Part shown: one piece after another, positions 22,780 to 34,639 of the stretch
Position numbering within the stretch: position 1 is the stretch's first letter
How the letters are laid out: each line of letters starts with the position of its first letter
Source: Chrysomallon squamiferum
Taxonomy: Eukaryota > Mollusca > Gastropoda > Neomphalida > Peltospiridae
Direction: 5' to 3'
NCBI GenBank assembly: GCA_012295275.1
Contig: CM022674.1
Span: 2,170,742 to 2,234,741 of the forward strand
DNA length: 64,000 bases
Notes under the pieces: generated by a model
What the model was told of the DNA's origin: nothing
Seen by the model: the letters and a program-made list of their open reading frames with translations, nothing else
The model's database searches: none
Made by a program: the position numbers and the translations under genes

Positions 22780-23060
22780 CGCGTGTTTTACCAATCAAAA
22801 CTATTTAATAATTCACAAGCCCATTTTTTTTTTTTCTTCCAGTTCTGTGCGCGTAGGCCAGTCTCACAGACAAAAGCTTGGAGAAAAACTCAGGCCGCGC
22901 GAAGAAGCAGACGAGATCGTCGACAACAATTACGACCGGCCAGCCTCGTTCTGATTGGCCAATCGCGGAGCCGGTCACAAACGAGGGGGTTTACTGTCGT
23001 CTATTTGTAGCATGTAGCAGCAATCAATCCATTGGTTGGTTGTGTACGGAAGACGTTCTG
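22780..23060 (+). promoter_or_regulatory. Candidate CCAAT-box promoter region
   Basis: A GC-rich, CpG-containing island in AT-rich DNA. CCAAT lies at 22791-22795, the perfect palindrome ATTGGCCAAT at 22954-22963 and ATTGG at 23031-23035. Several CCAAT boxes at roughly 75-160 bp spacing are typical of NF-Y-type promoters. It lies 220-490 bp upstream of the candidate signal-peptide exon, the expected place for its promoter. No TATA box is obvious. The start site is unknown. Confidence 0.45.
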
Positions 23061-23282
23061 TTTCTTTCGGTTCGGCGATTTATGTAGTAGTAATAGTTAT
23101 TGTTACTACTACCGCTGTTGTTATTATTATTAGTATTATTATTATTTAAAATCTTCTCTCATGAAGACGTTGGGTTTGTACGAGTGCTATTGTTAAAGGC
23201 GACTGTTTGGATTTTGACAGTTTCATTTTCCTGTTGCGAACTGTGGTGACGTTTTGGAAAAAAAAGGGGAAAGAAAAAATTA

Positions 23283-23336
23283 ATGATGTTTCGTTTATCA
23301 CCTTTGATGTTAGTCGGAATTGCTGTGGCTTTACAG
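23283..23336 (+). CDS. Candidate first coding exon encoding a signal peptide
   Basis: ATG ATG at 23283 opens 18 codons, MMFRLSPLMLVGIAVALQ, ending precisely at CAG followed by a strong donor, GTAAGA (23337-23342), in phase 0. An in-frame TGA lies upstream at 23247-23249, so the ATG is a true possible start. The peptide has a basic residue at position 4 followed by an uninterrupted hydrophobic core (LSPLMLVGIAVALQ), as in the n- and h-regions of secretory signal peptides. First exons holding just the signal peptide are common in secreted and membrane protein genes. The product cannot be named: no following exon can be assigned, and the rest of the gene may lie far downstream or beyond the window. 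Context (CCAAT-rich CpG island upstream) supports a gene start on the plus strand. Confidence 0.42.
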
Positions 23337-23473
23337 GTAAGAAGATTTTTGTTTTTTATATTTTGTTCTCGTAGATCAGGGGCTGAAAAAAAAAAGATAA
23401 AAGGGGAGCGGTTATTATGGTCATTATACTAGGTCATTTAATTATTATTATTATTATTTTTAAAAAATTTTTT

Positions 23474-23650
23474 GGTGGTTATAGAGGGGTATTTACGACA
23501 TACACGTTATATCAAGCAGGACGGTTATATGATGACAAAAACTAAACAAAAAAACAAATGGGTGTGTGTTGGGGTGTTTCTGTGATCCCGAACGTGAGAG
23601 GGGCGAATGATGTCGTGTTCTACGGTGAACAGGGTGGTTACAGAGGGGTA
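23474..23650. repeat. Short direct repeat, 159-bp spacing
   Basis: GGTGGTTATAGAGGGGTA (23474-23491) and GGTGGTTACAGAGGGGTA (23633-23650) differ at one base. The intervening sequence shows no clear second repeat. If the 23283 exon is real, both lie in its first intron. Confidence 0.5.
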
Positions 23651-23785
23651 CCGTGAACACTAATGTTGAGTTGTGATAGATGAGGGTAAGGTGTAGAAAA
23701 ACTGGGGTGGGGTGATGACAGAATTAGCGTCAAGGAACAGAGTTTAAGAGCAAAAGGGTGGCGAAAGAGTGGACACAGGTTACTC

Positions 23786-23786
<1 letters not shown>

Positions 23787-23816
<30 letters not shown>

Positions 23817-23841
23817 TAAAGATATATACACACACACACAA

Positions 23842-23909
<68 letters not shown>

Positions 23910-23910
23910 T
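23787..23910. repeat. (AT)-(AC)-(AT)-(AC)-(AT) compound microsatellite
   Basis: Five alternating AT and AC blocks. Confidence 0.95.
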
Positions 23911-24460
23911 TATTTAAATAGAGCTAGAGTGATTCGAACAGATTAATAGGATTATCGAAATAGGCAGTTAAGTTAACACAATGATAACAAAAGACGATGC
24001 TGAATCACACTGTAATACGTTGACAGAATAACGAATAATTAGAAATAAAGAAAATCCGGAGACTACGTTTTACTGCCTGGCCCAAGTAAAAATGTGGTGA
24101 TGCTAACTGTGACAGGCTGAACAGACCAGAGCAGGCTGTAAGTTAACACACTCGGAGAACATTTAGTATTCAGGGTTTCAAGGGTAATGAAAACGAGGGT
24201 ATAAGGGCATCAAGACTGAAGATATGGTGCTGAAGAGAAGAGGTTTAAGTAAAATGAATATTAATAGGGTATTTATGTTTTAAAAAGATGAACCAAATGT
24301 GCTTATTTAAGGTATAGAAAGAATAGGAATAATAAAAGGATAATAAACTGCATTTTGTAAGTTCTTAGTGTATCAGTTAGATAAATAAATAAATAAATAT
24401 TCTTGTTTAAAAAAATAAAAACAAAACACAAAAATACCAAAAGTCCCACAAACATTTCTT
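23911..24460. other. Unique AT-rich spacer
   Basis: Non-repetitive, with no recognisable gene, RNA or element. Confidence 0.5.
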
Positions 24461-24466
24461 AACAAC

Positions 24467-24472
<6 letters not shown>

Positions 24473-24503
<31 letters not shown>
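24473..24503. repeat. Poly-A of about 31 bases
   Basis: An uninterrupted A run after AACAACCCCTC. Confidence 0.95.
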
Positions 24504-24510
<7 letters not shown>

Positions 24511-24837
24511 TAACAACCAACTATCAAACAAATAAACAAAACAAAACAAACAATTACGGTTATAATTATCAAAGTAATATTTATCAAATGAAAGACGTAA
24601 ACAAATCTGTTTGAAAATCAATAATAGTCCCGTTACACGTTACTCTAAATGAAATCTACAGACACTTTTAATATCAGCTACTTGTCTGTTAACAGAACAA
24701 TCGTGAATTTGAACGTACATTCGTTTACACACTTGAACAGTAAGAAAACGAGTTTGATGACAAGAAAACGTAATAATCACAGCAGAACAAATAAAATCAA
24801 TGTTCTAACACACTTCTTTCTGTACGTTGCTTAAACA

Positions 24838-25260
24838 AACACTTCAGTGTATTGTTTAATTATACTTCAGTGTATTGCGAAATTGAAACCTTTCTTAATA
24901 TCGTACGATCATACTTGAGTATATATGTTAAACTGAAATATTTCTTAATATTGTTAATACGACAACAGCATTGTTTAATGATATTGTTTAATGACATCTC
25001 AGAGTATTGTATAATCTTTAACTAAAACAATCAGCTAAAAAAAATGTATTTGAAAAGATTCAGTCTATTGTTTAAGTGTTTCAGCATAAGTGTTTGAATG
25101 AAACATTTCAGTCTATTTTTTACTTGAAATAATTCAGCCAATTGTTTACATGAAATGTTCGATATATTTGTTTATTTACAATATTTTTCAGAGTTTTCTT
25201 TATTTAAAAGATTTCAGCCTAATATCTGAGAATAACAGTTTAAGTGAAACATTTCAGAAT
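24838..25260. repeat. Decayed tandem array of a TTCAGTxTATTGTTTAA motif
   Basis: Related words recur at irregular 30-60 bp intervals: ACTTCAGTGTATTGTTTAA, ACTTCAGTGTATTGCG, TCTCAGAGTATTGTATAA, GATTCAGTCTATTGTTTAAG, ATTTCAGTCTATTTTTTAC and ATTCAGCCAATTGTTTAC, then ATTTCAG with diverged 3' parts. This looks like an ancient minisatellite eroded by substitution. Non-coding. Confidence 0.6.
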
Positions 25261-25447
25261 TTTCTTATATAAAAATTTAAAGATTGTGTTATATTAAAAA
25301 ATTTTGAGACACTATTCTGTCGTGTTGGTCTTTATTAGAAAAGTTTACGAAACGTCTGCTTATCTAAACAAATAATGAATTAATTATTGATAATTTAATA
25401 GACTTAGAATGTCCATTAGATATAAAGATATAGACATCAAAGTAATA

Positions 25448-25603
25448 AAAAAAAAAAAAAAAAAAAAAAAATAAAAATTACAGTTATTATTATTATTATT
25501 ATTATTATTATCATCATCATTATTATGATCATCATCATGATCATCATTATTATGAGTATTATTATTATTATTATTATGATTATTAATATTTATATTATTA
25601 TCA

Positions 25604-25637
<34 letters not shown>

Positions 25638-25650
25638 TCATCATATTATG

Positions 25651-25701
<51 letters not shown>

Positions 25702-25702
25702 T
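25448..25702. repeat. Poly-A then (ATT)n array with ATC/ATG interruptions
   Basis: An A run at about 25448-25471, then ATT trinucleotides to 25702. Poly-Asn frames are artefacts. Confidence 0.96.
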
Positions 25703-25901
25703 AATACAATCTGTATCACAGATAACTGAATGATGTAACTGCTACTAATGTTATTCTGAAACTGATTTAGGGAAATTTAAATGCTGAGACAGATTTACCG
25801 ACGGACGGAATTCCTCACTGAAACGCAGTGACATGTTAGAATCACTTAAACACGCTGTGAGGTTATTTACGTGTTGATGAATATTCATGAGCACACATAA
25901 A

Positions 25902-26022
25902 TGTATGTATGCATGCATGTATGTATGTATGTATGTATGTATGTATGTATGTATGTATGTATGTATGTATGTATGTATGTATGTATGCATGTATGCATGT
26001 GTATGTATGTATGTATGTATGT
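25902..26022. repeat. (ATGT)n tetranucleotide array
   Basis: About 30 GTAT units with a few GCAT variants. Confidence 0.97.
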
Positions 26023-26639
26023 GTGCGCGTGTGCGTATTATATGTATGAATATATGACTATTTTCTCTGCTAACTTGTATATTCATGTACGTTCATCTTT
26101 TAATCAGTTTTGTCAGGTGATATTTATAATGTCTGTGTGTCCGTGTGTGTGTGTTTTATAATCTTTTCATTGAAATATACAAAAAAAAAAACATCACATT
26201 ATTTTTCAAAATTTCCATGTAACACGCTAACTTACTTATTAAACCTCATAAACATTACGTTTATTTCAAATAATAATAAAATAAAAAAAAAAAAAAAAGC
26301 TTCTGATTTACGTCACAATATTTTCTTAATTTTATTTTTAACACACTCCTTACTACAAACATGAATTATGCGTCACGTGTTTGTGTGGGTTCTAGAATTT
26401 AAAAAAAAAAGAAAAAAAATAACAATAATAAAAAAATCAAACAAAATAACAAATCTCTTTAATTTTAGCCGGCACATTTTACGTAAAACGTCATGACTTG
26501 AAATAAACAAGCTCGTGAGTTTAAATGAGTTGATTAGAATCTATATTTGGAGTCAGCAGATTTGTCGTTGGGTACAGATCGAACAGTTTATTAAAAATCT
26601 GTTTGGTTCACGAATGTTGCTCGCACCTTGAATAGTTTT

Positions 26640-26960
26640 GTCTCGTTCTCTCAATATTTTTTTCAAACTTTTACCTTTCTTTCTTTTCTTGTCATTATTG
26701 TATCTTTCATTTTGTTTGAGTGTTCCTTTTGCTGTCTTTCTTTCTTTCTTTCTTTCTTTCTTACTTTCCGTTTTTCTTCCTTTTCTTTCAGTTATTTTTC
26801 TTTTTGTTTTCTTTCATTCTTTCCTTCTGTAACTATTAATATCTTTTTTCATTCGTTCTTTCGAAATTTTCTCCTTTTTTCTCTCTCGTTCTTCATTCCT
26901 TCTTTTCTTTAATCTTTGTTTTATTCATCCGTTCGCTCTTTCATTAGTTCTCTCGTTCTC
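26640..26960. repeat. Pyrimidine-rich degenerate TTTC region
   Basis: A TTTC array at about 26738-26762 within a broader TTC/TTTC-rich region. Confidence 0.75.
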
Positions 26961-27212
26961 ATTATTTCGATACATTTTTTTTTTTTTACATTTTTTTATC
27001 TTAAGAAAAGTGTTTTACGTTTGTATTTATTTCATCTATAAATTTATTGTTTTTATCGGTTTCTGTAATAATAATAAATAACAATAATATTAAAATAAAT
27101 ACAATAACATTTAAAACATGTAAATATGAAAAATTAAATAAATAAAAAACAGTTTTACTTTACTTAAAACACAAATGCATCATGAACTTTTTGAATATTG
27201 AAAATAACGACA

Positions 27213-27300
27213 ACAACAACAGCAACAGCAGCAACAACAACAACAACAACAAAAAAACATCACTATTACTGGTGTTATTGTTGTTGTTGTTGTCGTGGCA
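27213..27300. repeat. (AAC)n and (TTG)n inverted trinucleotide blocks
   Basis: An AAC block at about 27210-27251 and a TTG block at about 27276-27293 are complementary and about 25 bp apart, giving a potential hairpin. Confidence 0.85.
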
Positions 27301-27736
27301 GTATTTGTTGTTATTATTATCATCATTATCCTAAATATAACTATAATTATATCTTTGTTCACTTTTCTTTTGTTAACTTTTTTTTCATTTGTTATTATTT
27401 TGTTTCCTTATTAATGTTTATAGTTAGGGGTGTGTTGTTTATTTATTTACCCATTTTGACTATTCTTGCTTCCTGTTATTTTGTAATTTGTTGATATTAA
27501 CTAAATTTCCGCTAATTTCAAAACAAACAAAAATCCCTCGAACACGGACTGATAATAAATATTAAATTTAGATCCAGACCGATTTACACAGAGCTCCATC
27601 CCTCCGGTAAAACAGCATAATCATCATATAACACAGCAATTATCAACAACATTCGAAAAACTAATAAGCACAATTATAAATAAATGCACGTTATTGTTAC
27701 TTTTATGTCATAACGTCACTACGAAGTTCAACGTCA

Positions 27737-27894
27737 TTAACCATGGTTACCCGTGAAACAAAAAAAAAAAAAAAAAAAAAAAAAAAATAAAAAATAAAAA
27801 ATAATAATAAAAAAATAAAAAATAAAATTAAAATTAAAAATAAAAACGTTTCTACGTCACAGATTCACGCGACGTTTTCCGTTGCTATGGACTC
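27737..27894. promoter_or_regulatory. Two RFX X-box-like motifs flanking poly-A
   Basis: TTAACCATGGTTACC at about 27738-27752 (rotationally symmetric, X-box-like) and GTTGCTATGGACTC at 27881-27894 (X-box half plus weak half). CRE half sites (AACGTCACT and CTACGTCAC) are adjacent. A long poly-A (27761-27787) and an AAAAT tract lie between. Binding is inferred. Confidence 0.25.
27761..27846. repeat. Poly-A and A-rich AAAT/AAAAT tract
   Basis: About 27 A followed by AAAT, AAT and AAATT units. Confidence 0.93.
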
Positions 27895-28295
27895 GCTGGG
27901 TGGAACTGATACAGATTCACTGCAGCGATCTCGATATTAAGATATCGATGTCTTGAAAAACTGGAGTTCAGAGTGGGTTCGATATATGTATTGTCATCTT
28001 GTGACAAATTACCAACACTGGGATTAGCTGAGTTTTAACTGACTTACTTGCCTTTTGAGAATACAAAAAATATATGTCACATGAAAACTATATAACAGCT
28101 GATAAGGAAATCCGATGTATAAATATATATATTTAAACACACAGATACACACACATACAAATACACAGAGAGTGAGAGAGGCAGACAGGTAGAAATATAG
28201 ACAGACAGAGAGGGAAAGTGCATACGTGTGTAAAACAGTCAAATACAGAGTCGGTTATTCATACACGAGACAGCAATTATGATTCTCTGTCTACG

Positions 28296-28298
<3 letters not shown>

Positions 28299-28390
<92 letters not shown>
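28299..28390. repeat. (CT)n microsatellite, about 46 units
   Basis: A pure CT array; first of the long CT/GA series that occupies the rest of the window. Confidence 0.98.
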
Positions 28391-28393
<3 letters not shown>

Positions 28394-28989
28394 CTTCTCA
28401 CCCAGTTCAAGTATGTAATATTTAAACATGCACGAATATCAATCATAAACACACAATAGTACATTCAAAATCAAACATCCACAAACACGTGTCTAGCTGT
28501 ACTTTCTTCGCAAAAACTGAACTAAATAGGTCCCATTCACGTCAAGTAAGCATATCTTTTCAATTCGACCGTCTGGTAATATTGACGAAAAAGAAAAAGA
28601 AAGAAAAGAAAGAAAATGAAAACGTTCGCTAGTATACAATCTTTATTTTTCCTACGACAGGCACTGCCTGGTCAACGTCGGCTCTTTCGCTTTCATCTTT
28701 TCATTTCGCTTCAACTACGTCGACATTTGAGATGTTGACACAGTGCGGCGGCTACAACGGAAAAGAAACACGCAATGCATAGATTTTTTTTTATTTTTTT
28801 TTTGAAAATTGAGATTTTTATCATAATCCCTCTCTGCCTTATTTGTCTTGGTATTTATTTTAACTTGTCCAGGTTATTGGTTTTTGCTTCGTTACTGGTT
28901 TCTCGTTTATTTGCTCTGACTTTATTTTCTTCTAAGTGCAAGTCTGAACAAATAGCTGTGGGTTATGTTCACCGATAATATGTACTGGT

Positions 28990-29163
28990 ATATGTGTGTA
29001 TGTGTGTCAGGTGTGTGTGTGTGCGGGTGTATGGTGTGTATGTGTGTGTGTGTTTGTGTGTGTGTCTGTGTGGGCGGGTGTGTGCGTGTGTGTGTGTTTG
29101 TGTGTGTGTTTAAAGACATGCGGAGGTGTATTTAAATATGCTGATGAGTTTGTCTATGAATCT

Positions 29164-29207
<44 letters not shown>

Positions 29208-29210
29208 TCG
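28990..29210. repeat. Imperfect (GT)n tract
   Basis: GT dinucleotides with GGGC and TTT interruptions. The purest part is 29167-29205. Confidence 0.9.
29110..29129 (+). repeat. Dispersed 20-bp repeat, copy 1
   Basis: TTAAAGACATGCGGAGGTGT occurs here and again identically at 35603-35622. Both copies adjoin dinucleotide microsatellites and are followed within 30 bp by TTTGTCTA. Likely fragments of one interspersed repeat. Confidence 0.7.
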
Positions 29211-29409
29211 TTTGCTTGTAGGCGTACAGTCGATTGTTTGTGAGTGTATGGCTGTGTTTTTGTGGGCGTTTCTGGGTGTTTCCGGGTGTTTATCTTTAAT
29301 TATTTTTGTTTTCCTTTTCTATTGTTGTTTTTTTTTTTTGATGTTACCGTTGTTGCAGTTATTTTTTGATTGTTGTTTTTTTGTTTGTTTACTTGTTTGG
29401 CTTTTTTAA

Positions 29410-29851
<442 letters not shown>

Positions 29852-30266
29852 CATGATTTCCTAATTCTCGACTAACGTTATTGTTCTAGTTAAAACAATA
29901 ATCACTGACTTCAACCGCTTTGTGTTTGTTTACTTATATTCAGGATGAATCTCTACTTATTTTCTACTCTTGCTTTTAAAAATAAACTTTGTATAACTTT
30001 ACCTTTTTGGAGCACGTTATCTCCAAAATCATTGTGGGAAAAAAAAAACTTGGTGAATTTCTCGCTATATTTTGGAGGCTAGCTCCGTCTGGTAATAAAG
30101 TAATACTGTCTAAACAAATGATCCTCGTTATCTTTTAGTCAGCAGAGGAATGTCTGAGTTTAAAAAGGAGTATTTATATAATTTATTTTTAAAAGGAAAT
30201 TAATAAAAATAAGGATGTTTTAAACCGTTAAATTAATTAAATGATTTGTTTATTTTTGTATAAGGT
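29852..30266. other. Unique AT-rich spacer
   Basis: Non-repetitive. Contains GGCTAGCTCCGTCTGGTAAT near 30077-30096, part of which (AGCTCCGTCTGG) recurs on the opposite strand near 36063. No gene seen. Confidence 0.45.
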
Positions 30267-30373
30267 TTTTTTTTTTTTTTTTTTTTTAAATTATTAGATT
30301 AATTTTGAATCGGTGTATTGTATTTTGTTTTACTTTTAGTATTTTTATTTTTTTTTTTTTTTTTTTTTTTTTT
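30267..30373. repeat. Poly-T runs
   Basis: T runs at about 30267-30287 and 30349-30373. Confidence 0.93.
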
Positions 30374-30414
30374 ATTACGTATTATAAAAAAATTACTATT
30401 GCTGTGGTTTCGTG

Positions 30415-30416
<2 letters not shown>

Positions 30417-30453
<37 letters not shown>

Positions 30454-30490
30454 TATCCGCGAGAGCGATAGGGGGGAAAGAAAGACAGAC

Positions 30491-30577
<87 letters not shown>
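30417..30577. repeat. (ATT)n, (TA)n and (GA)n arrays
   Basis: ATT at 30418-30444, a short TA run, then GA from about 30496 to 30577. The GA block pairs in inverted sense with the CT block at 31530-31634. Confidence 0.97.
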
Positions 30578-30580
<3 letters not shown>

Positions 30581-30747
30581 ATGAGAGAGAAGGAAAGAAG
30601 AAAGATATGAAGACAGACAGTTATAATAGACAGACGCCCACCATTACAACATGTACCACAGACAAATTTAGATCACATGCACGTGATGTCGAAGCTTACA
30701 AACAGAACCGTAAATCCAAACAATGGGGAGAAATCTTGAGTTTGTAC

Positions 30748-30849
30748 CTGTAAACAATACATAGGTTTATCGCCAGATCTGTTCATACGTGCGTTTGTTC
30801 GTTTATCCATGCAGGTGTCGCTTCGGGTGTAATTTCCTTCGTCTGCCAT
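30748..30849 (-). CDS. Candidate initial coding exon on minus strand, unknown product
   Basis: On the minus strand AAAATGGCAGAC gives a start (ATG at 30849-30847) opening 34 codons, beginning MADEGNYTRSDTCMDKRTNA and ending PMYCLQ at CAG followed by a GTACAA donor-like site. The peptide is polar, non-repetitive and carries an N-Y-T glycosylation-type sequon near its N-terminus. An M-A-D-E start overlapping a YY1-like ATGGCAGA motif is common in animal genes. The donor lacks G at +5 and the frame remains open past it, so the exon boundary is uncertain. No family recognised. Confidence 0.22.
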
Positions 30850-31011
30850 TTTGCTCTGTTTATCTTTTCCCTTGTTCTGCACATCCTAAGAGCACTTCGA
30901 GATTTTATTTCTTCTCCGATTGCCAAACAAATGGGTAGCAAATTGCCACGTAGTTATTCCGAAGGAAGTACAGAAACAAACTTTCATCGCTTTGATGGCT
31001 GACATATTGCA

Positions 31012-31071
31012 GAGAGGAGAGGAGAGGAGAGGAGAGATGCTTCAGGGTTGGTGGTGGGTGGGGTGGGGGGG
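31012..31071 (+). repeat. GAGGA repeat and G-rich stretch
   Basis: Four to five GAGGA units at 31012-31036, then GGG, GGTGG, GGG, GGGG and GGGGGGG runs at 31045-31071 with G-quadruplex potential on the plus strand. Confidence 0.6.
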
Positions 31072-31529
31072 AAATGGTTCACCGTTTCGTTGGATTGTTT
31101 ATAGGAGTTTTCGCCAGTTTAAATTAAAGATAGACGATGTCATATGTTGTATTTTTTTTTTTTTTTTCTTTCTTTCTTTTCTCCATTTCTTAGAATTCTT
31201 TGGTTGCACCCCATTTAAATGCAGCCCTCAGAGGTCTGTTAAAAGAGAAATAATTACGTTTTCCGGTTATGTGCAATCTCTTTTATTTATTTGTCTGTCT
31301 GTCTGTCTGTCTGTCTGCCTTTGCGATTTCTTCTTTGTGTCGCTTCGTTTTTAATTACGTGTGTCTGTGCGTCTGTATGTCGTTTTTTTCTTCTTCTGAA
31401 TTTGTCTGTCTCTGTTTATAATTCACCCCACAACATTCACTTCGTCCGTTTATTTTACTTTTATTTGTTTCTTCCTTCGATTCTTTTATTTTCTGTCTTT
31501 ATAACACACATACACGCTCTCTGTTTCTC

Positions 31530-31640
<111 letters not shown>

Positions 31641-31839
31641 GTCTGTCTGTGTGTCATTAACAAGGGGTATGACAACAATTCAAATCAACTGAAGATTGAT
31701 CAAGTGTTACCAACGTTTTCCTTCAACAATGTCTCTTTTTACAATTATTTTTCCTGATTTATTACGTAACAGTATTTATTTTTTTTTTAACTGTTTTGGG
31801 AAAACTTTTCGAAAGAATAATTCCTAAAAAAAACAACGA

Positions 31840-31945
31840 CAAAAAAAAAAAAAAAAAAAAAAATAGTAGAAACTCACAAAAATAACGAAAAAGAAAACGA
31901 AGAAGAAAGAAAAAAAAAGAAAGAAAGAAAGAAAGAAAGAAAAAA
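31840..31945. repeat. A-rich and GAAA tract
   Basis: Poly-A at about 31842-31863, AGAAAGAA purine sequence, then GAAA units at 31917-31940. Confidence 0.85.
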
Positions 31946-32435
31946 AACCCCATCCATTCTCATGAAGATTAATGGCTGCCGTCTTTGAAAAATGATAACG
32001 CGCATGTCCCAGCTCTTCTTTTTGTGTGTCGGGAGGTAAGGAATCAATCTGGGGAAAGTCAAACAAAAGTTTGGGTTATCACTTTTTACCAGCTTCACGC
32101 GATAACCGAATAGTAATGTTTAAACAGCGAGAAAAAGCAGCCCTTGTTTACCTCCCTTGTCACCGGGATTATCCCTCTTTTTTTTTTTTTTTTTTTTTTT
32201 ATTATGATAAATACGGTAAGAAGGAAACGGCAAAAACATCTGAGTCTAAAGATAACAAAAGTCGAGTTCTGTGCGGGCCACACGCAAAGTTTGATGTGAA
32301 ATCTCTCGCACTGAGTTTATCTTTATGTGTTGATTAGGTGATGTTCTAAAACCTATCTCTTCTCCGTCTTGAATCAGATAGTTTAGACATAACTGGAGCG
32401 ATGTGTATCTTGTACAAATAGATAGCTAGATAGGT

Positions 32436-32645
32436 GAATAGAATGTAGGTAGGTATGTACATGTACGTAGGTAGGTATGTACGTGTACGTAGATAGGGAT
32501 TTGTATATTTGATCTAACTATCATTATTCCATAGGTTCTATATGTGTAGATAGACAATGATTCAGATAGATGATAGATAGAGTGTTGTGGATGCATGGAT
32601 GGATGGATGGATGGATGGATGGATGGATGGATGGATGGATATAAT
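32436..32645. repeat. GTAGGTAT/GTAC duplication and (ATGG)n array
   Basis: GTAGGTAGGTATGTACRTGT occurs twice in tandem at about 32446-32493. A GGAT array occupies about 32590-32640. Confidence 0.88.
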
Positions 32646-32825
32646 GTATAGATAAAAGAATGAATGAAAGGATTGAGGATGGATAGCCAAGAAAATGGAT
32701 ACATAGATAGAGATATATTCCTAAAACAGATAGACATATAGAAAAATATATCTTTGTCTGTCTCTCTGTCTCTCTGACTATCTATCTATCTATAATATGT
32801 ATACGTCTCTCACACTCAACGACCT

Positions 32826-32829
32826 CTTC

Positions 32830-32866
<37 letters not shown>

Positions 32867-32868
32867 CA
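32826..32868. repeat. (AAC)n array
   Basis: About 13 AAC units. Confidence 0.95.
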
Positions 32869-33455
32869 TAAAAGCAACAACAAGGGCAACAGCTGCAGAA
32901 CAACAGCATCATTATGATACATATGACACATAATATACCAACATAATTTCTATCTCGCTTATGTGTTTCACTGTTTTGAGACATAAACGCAGCTGTTTGT
33001 CAAAACACAATGAGATAATTGGTTTTGACCGCCATGGTCTGTAGTCATAATAACATTGTTTTTGAAACATTTTATAACAGCAGTCACAGAAGACCAAACA
33101 GCTGCGAGGCGTGATTGTTACTCGTAGTCGAGCATGGACACGCACAGACACACGTACGAACCACACATACTTATTAACATTTGAATCTGATTCTGAATTT
33201 TGCGAAACAACTCTCAGGATATAACGTGTATGCATATATATATATATATATATAATGATTGATTGACTTGATTGATTTATTTATTTATAAAGTCTACATG
33301 TGTATACTGTCTCACTCTCCCTCCAAGCCTCTTGTTTTGTGTTTGTGTCAGTCTCTCAGTGTGTCTGTCTGTCTGTCAGTTTGTTTGCAGAACATCAACG
33401 TTATCTTCATTAGCTATCTGTTTTTCTTTGTCTGTCTTTGTCGTTCTCTGTTATT

Positions 33456-33675
<220 letters not shown>

Positions 33676-33839
33676 TTCTAACAAACAAATAAATCATTCT
33701 GTCAGTCCCATGCTACACCGTGTATACTTTCGTAATAAGCTAATAGAAACACATCCATTTACCTCAGATTAAAAACAATAACAACAACACTACTACTACT
33801 ACTACTACTACAACTAATAATAATAATTTTGTTATGCAG

Positions 33840-34010
33840 TCTCGTCTCGTCTTCAGCACAATCTTGACAGGTTTTGTGCACACACGCTCCTGCTACCAGA
33901 GAACTAAACGAACAACGCTAAAAACGTTTTCCAAAATATTTTGACAAGTGTTACGCATTTTCCATCACGCCGGTGCGGTTTTCCGAGAAGGATGAACTAT
34001 GGAGATTAAA
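33840..34010. promoter_or_regulatory. Unique CpG-containing block
   Basis: Non-repetitive sequence between repeats, with TCTCGTCTCGTCTTC and CATCACGCCGGTGCGG. A weak regulatory candidate. Confidence 0.2.
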
Positions 34011-34437
34011 ACACACCATACATCATAAGTTAAACGAGTTACGTTTGTTCCTTGTTTTGTTTTTGTGTATGAGGGGAAGGGGTGAAACATGCTAGTAATG
34101 AGCGTAAAGTTTTAGTTTAAAAAAAAAGTGTGGTTTAAAATAATGGAAAAAACCAAAAAATAAAAAAGAGAAGATTTGTGTGTTTGTGAAGAAAGTATTT
34201 TAAGGCTATGAAAAAATGGTTGTGTGGTTATATAGTGGTGTAGTTATGTTAGTGTGTTAGTGTTGTCGTTGTTATTACTACCACCATCATCATCATCATT
34301 ATCAATATTATTATTATTATTATTTCATAAATTATGAGTACCTACATTCGTGTTAAAACCGCAAAACAGTTTCTGATAATATACAGACGATATTATTTAT
34401 TTATTATGCTTATCGCTAATAAATACACGTGCATGCA

Positions 34438-34492
34438 CACACGCTCTCACACACACATACACACACACACACACACACACAAACACCACGTA
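34438..34492. repeat. (CA)n microsatellite
   Basis: CA dinucleotides with TCA and TAC interruptions. Confidence 0.93.
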
Positions 34493-34639
34493 GACACAAA
34501 TGCAAATAACAATTATAGACGTAGAAGTTATTTAGTGTCTACGTATACAAACTCAAAACGTATTCTGAACAAAATACGCACACTGGAACACACAGGCAGA
34601 GATACAACCTAAAATATGCACAGACATACAGACAAACAC

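Noticed and set aside
22726-23087. Two overlapping plus-strand frames of 69-94 codons
   Set aside because: They lie in the CCAAT-rich candidate promoter, are Arg/Ser-rich because of CpG content and show no domain; explained better as promoter DNA.
25902-26022. Regular ATGT units considered as a CRISPR-like or telomeric array
   Set aside because: Pure tetranucleotide microsatellite with no spacers; no TTAGGG-type telomere repeat is present anywhere in the window.
31992-32035. Short frame MITRMSQLFFLCVG ending at AG/GTAAGG (+)
   Set aside because: It resembles a signal-peptide exon with an in-frame stop upstream, but is only about 14 codons, lies beside purine repeats and has no promoter features; such sites are expected by chance.
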